DNA of 6,614 bases from assembly GCA_020851885.1 (NCBI GenBank), contig JADZBW010000123.1, positions 1-6,614 on the forward strand, read 5' to 3'. Below are positions 5,283 through 6,614 of the stretch, piece by piece. The translations under genes were made by a program, and so were the position numbers. Under the pieces are notes generated by a model. The model saw only the letters and a list, made by a program, of their open reading frames with translations, made no database searches and was not told the origin of the DNA. The stretch is from Fimbriimonadaceae bacterium (GTDB taxonomy: Bacteria > Armatimonadota > Fimbriimonadia > Fimbriimonadales > Fimbriimonadaceae). Position 1 is the stretch's first letter. Each line of letters begins with the position of its first letter.

Positions 5283-5555
5283 GTGACCGAGCGGATCATT
5301 GTCCACGGCCGGGTCCAAGGGGTCGGCTTCCGTGCTTTCACATGTGGACTCGGTGAGAGCCTTGGTATGGATGGAGCGGTTTGGAACACCAGGTCGGGCG
5401 AGGTGGAAATCCTTGCTCGTCATACGAGCCCTGACATCTTCACAGAATTCGAATCCAAACTGAGGTACGGGCCGGGACACGTGAAGTCGATCGTGAGAAC
5501 GCCCGAGACCGAAACCGATCTCGGACCGGGATTTGAGATCCGTGAGACCCGCTAG
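5283..5555 (+). CDS. acyP: Acylphosphatase
   Basis: A small cytoplasmic enzyme (90 residues, normal family length) that hydrolyses carboxyl-phosphate bonds such as those of acetyl phosphate, carbamoyl phosphate or 1,3-bisphosphoglycerate. The signature GRVQGVGFRAF (9-19) forms the phosphate-binding loop with the catalytic Arg17. The second catalytic residue is Asn35 in the motif AVWNTRSGEVEILA (32-45). The 18-residue distance between them equals that of well-studied acylphosphatases. The rest follows the alpha/beta ferredoxin-like pattern. Translation starts at GTG with a Shine-Dalgarno overlapping the previous stop, so it is coupled to the serine hydrolase gene, though no functional link between the two is obvious. 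Its stop codon shares four bases (CTAG, 5552-5555) with the stop of the convergent GGDEF gene. Confidence 0.93.
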   Translation: MTERIIVHGRVQGVGFRAFTCGLGESLGMDGAVWNTRSGEVEILARHTSPDIFTEFESKLRYGPGHVKSIVRTPETETDLGPGFEIRETR

Positions 5556-6553
5556 GCCAAGAGCTTGGCGGGAATTTCCTCGATTACGGCGGCCGACGAC
5601 TTCATGGCCTTCTGAAGATACATGTCCTTATCCGCCGCCACCATGAGTTCTTTGAGGGACGTGCCATCCGGACCGAGTCTGGAGATGCCATAGGTGAAGC
5701 TCGCGCAACGATCTCCGAGAATCGTTGCTTCTCGAAACTTCCAATTGACCTTTTCCAGGATGGCCCTGGCGTCTCTCGGCATCCGGCCCGGCAAGACAAG
5801 GACAAACTCGTCGCCGCCGTTCCTAGCGAGGGCGCATCCAGGAGCGTTCTTGCGTAGAAGTCTGGCCAAGATTCTCAGCACATGATCGCCATAGGCATGT
5901 CCATGCTCATCGTTGAGCTCCTTGAACTTGTCACAGTCGATCATGGCGATCGTCAGGGAATTACCGGTCGAAAGGGCACGATCGATAGCCCGAACGGCAT
6001 ATTCATCGAGGCCCACTCTGTTATATGACTGGGTGAGGTCGTCCCGTTTGGCAAGGACGGCATATCGCTTGAGTCGGCTTTCGAAATGCTCGATAAAGGC
6101 CATCAGACCCGCCAAAACGCCGAATCTCAAGATCGTATTTAGGACGATCCCATTCGCATGAATGGTGTTCGATTGGAGGTCGACGAAAGTCAAGACCAAC
6201 GTTGTCGCGGCAACATTGATGTATCCGGCAATTCTTCCCCCGCCCTTGGCGGCGAGCCAAAGCGGCAGCAGGTATGCCATTCTGAGCCCGACCGGATGTC
6301 CGAGCAAATGGTCGATTCCATGGAGAATTACCAAGACCACCAACGAATCGAGCGTCGCGCGGACTCCATCCTTTTGCAGATAAATGTCTCGACACCAAAT
6401 CACGGTGTCGAATATCCGCTCCCGAAGTTCGTGGCTGAACCTTCGGTAGCTCTCCCAAAACTCAATTGTAAATTCACCCACATATTCATCATCGTCAAGT
6501 TCACAAAAAGCTTTAGGTTTTTGTATGGGAAAAGCTAGCAAGTCCCAGCACAA
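5552..6553 (-). CDS. Membrane-anchored GGDEF diguanylate cyclase
   Basis: Predicted to make the second messenger cyclic di-GMP from two GTP. From the TTG at 6553 it has 333 residues. It has a polar N-terminal part (1-65), then four hydrophobic segments at about 67-86, 88-104, 108-126 and 135-155. A short helical linker (156-170) leads to a complete GGDEF domain. The linker junction is RDDLTQSYNR (170-179), a variant of the usual D-x-L-T-G-x-x-N-R. The metal and substrate motif is D206-x-D208-x-FKELNDEHGHAYGD, and the active-site signature is Gly-Gly-Asp-Glu-Phe at 246-250, so it should be catalytically active. The RxxD inhibitory site expected just before the signature is absent (APGCALAR). 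The start is uncertain. No Shine-Dalgarno precedes TTG 6553, the first codons are AT-rich unlike the rest, and GTG at 6481 or GTG at 6403 are alternatives that keep all membrane segments. Only four bases overlap with acyP downstream. Confidence 0.9.
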   Translation of the reverse strand: MCWDLLAFPIQKPKAFCELDDDEYVGEFTIEFWESYRRFSHELRERIFDTVIWCRDIYLQKDGVRATLDSLVVLVILHGIDHLLGHPVGLRMAYLLPLWLAAKGGGRIAGYINVAATTLVLTFVDLQSNTIHANGIVLNTILRFGVLAGLMAFIEHFESRLKRYAVLAKRDDLTQSYNRVGLDEYAVRAIDRALSTGNSLTIAMIDCDKFKELNDEHGHAYGDHVLRILARLLRKNAPGCALARNGGDEFVLVLPGRMPRDARAILEKVNWKFREATILGDRCASFTYGISRLGPDGTSLKELMVAADKDMYLQKAMKSSAAVIEEIPAKLLA

Positions 6554-6560
6554 TTGCTAG
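6535..6560. repeat. Inverted repeat surrounding the proposed start of the GGDEF gene
   Basis: CTAGCAA (6535-6541) and TTGCTAG (6554-6560) are perfect 7-bp arms with a 12-nt spacer. The proposed TTG start (6551-6553) lies in the spacer directly beside one arm. The element is in an AT-rich stretch, so it may be an operator or leader hairpin, with the real start further downstream. Confidence 0.45.
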
Positions 6561-6614
6561 TGTATATGCCTCTATACCGAGAAGCGATCAGAATAAGAGA
6601 GATGTTCCGGGCCA

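Noticed and set aside
1..6614. CRISPR array, tRNA, rRNA, insertion sequence or phage genes
   Set aside because: I looked for regularly spaced repeats, tRNA-like cloverleaf ends, and transposase or integrase motifs in both directions and saw none.

Overview
The window looks like chromosomal DNA of a free-living bacterium, moderately GC-rich, with ordinary housekeeping and accessory genes and no mobile element, CRISPR array, rRNA or tRNA that I can see. The best lineage guess is Armatimonadota (Fimbriimonas-like) or a relative. This rests on the pseudopilin whose N-terminus runs AFTLIELLVVIAIIAILAAILFPVFAQAK, a style very common there and in planctomycete-like bacteria. It is an inference, not a demonstrated placement.

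Left part (1-2131, + strand): the C-terminal end of a probable trigger factor gene is followed by clpP and clpX, the classic tig-clpP-clpX proteostasis cluster. Nascent-chain chaperone, protease barrel and unfoldase are encoded in order, and a strong hairpin terminator closes the cluster just after clpX. ClpP has the full Ser97/His122/Asp171 triad. ClpX has its zinc finger, Walker A/B, pore loop, RKH loop and sensor 2. Two usually conserved spots differ from the common consensus: the HQP-LGG stretch of ClpP and the IGF loop of ClpX.

Middle part (2132-4340): a 234-nt gap containing nested inverted repeats leads to a small STAS/SpoIIAA-like protein. The only good Shine-Dalgarno of that gene is separated from the ATG by a small perfect hairpin. 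A long GC-rich hairpin (2787-2855) then lies between this gene and a convergent minus-strand gene for a four-helix membrane protein. Upstream of that, also on the minus strand, is a type II/IV pseudopilin-like protein with its own intrinsic terminator and a plausible promoter that carries an inverted repeat over the -35 box.

Right part (4340-6614): on the plus strand, a class A beta-lactamase-fold serine hydrolase is translationally linked to an acylphosphatase, whose ribosome binding site overlaps the hydrolase stop codon. Facing them is a membrane-anchored GGDEF diguanylate cyclase without an inhibitory I-site. Its stop codon and that of the acylphosphatase share the four bases CTAG. The serine hydrolase gene holds a perfect 28-nt palindrome in its early codons.

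I did not find a clearly new multi-gene system. The most unusual items are the cis-acting structures: the Shine-Dalgarno/hairpin arrangement, the 28-nt coding palindrome and the long tail-to-tail hairpin. The paired ClpP/ClpX interface changes also deserve a check.
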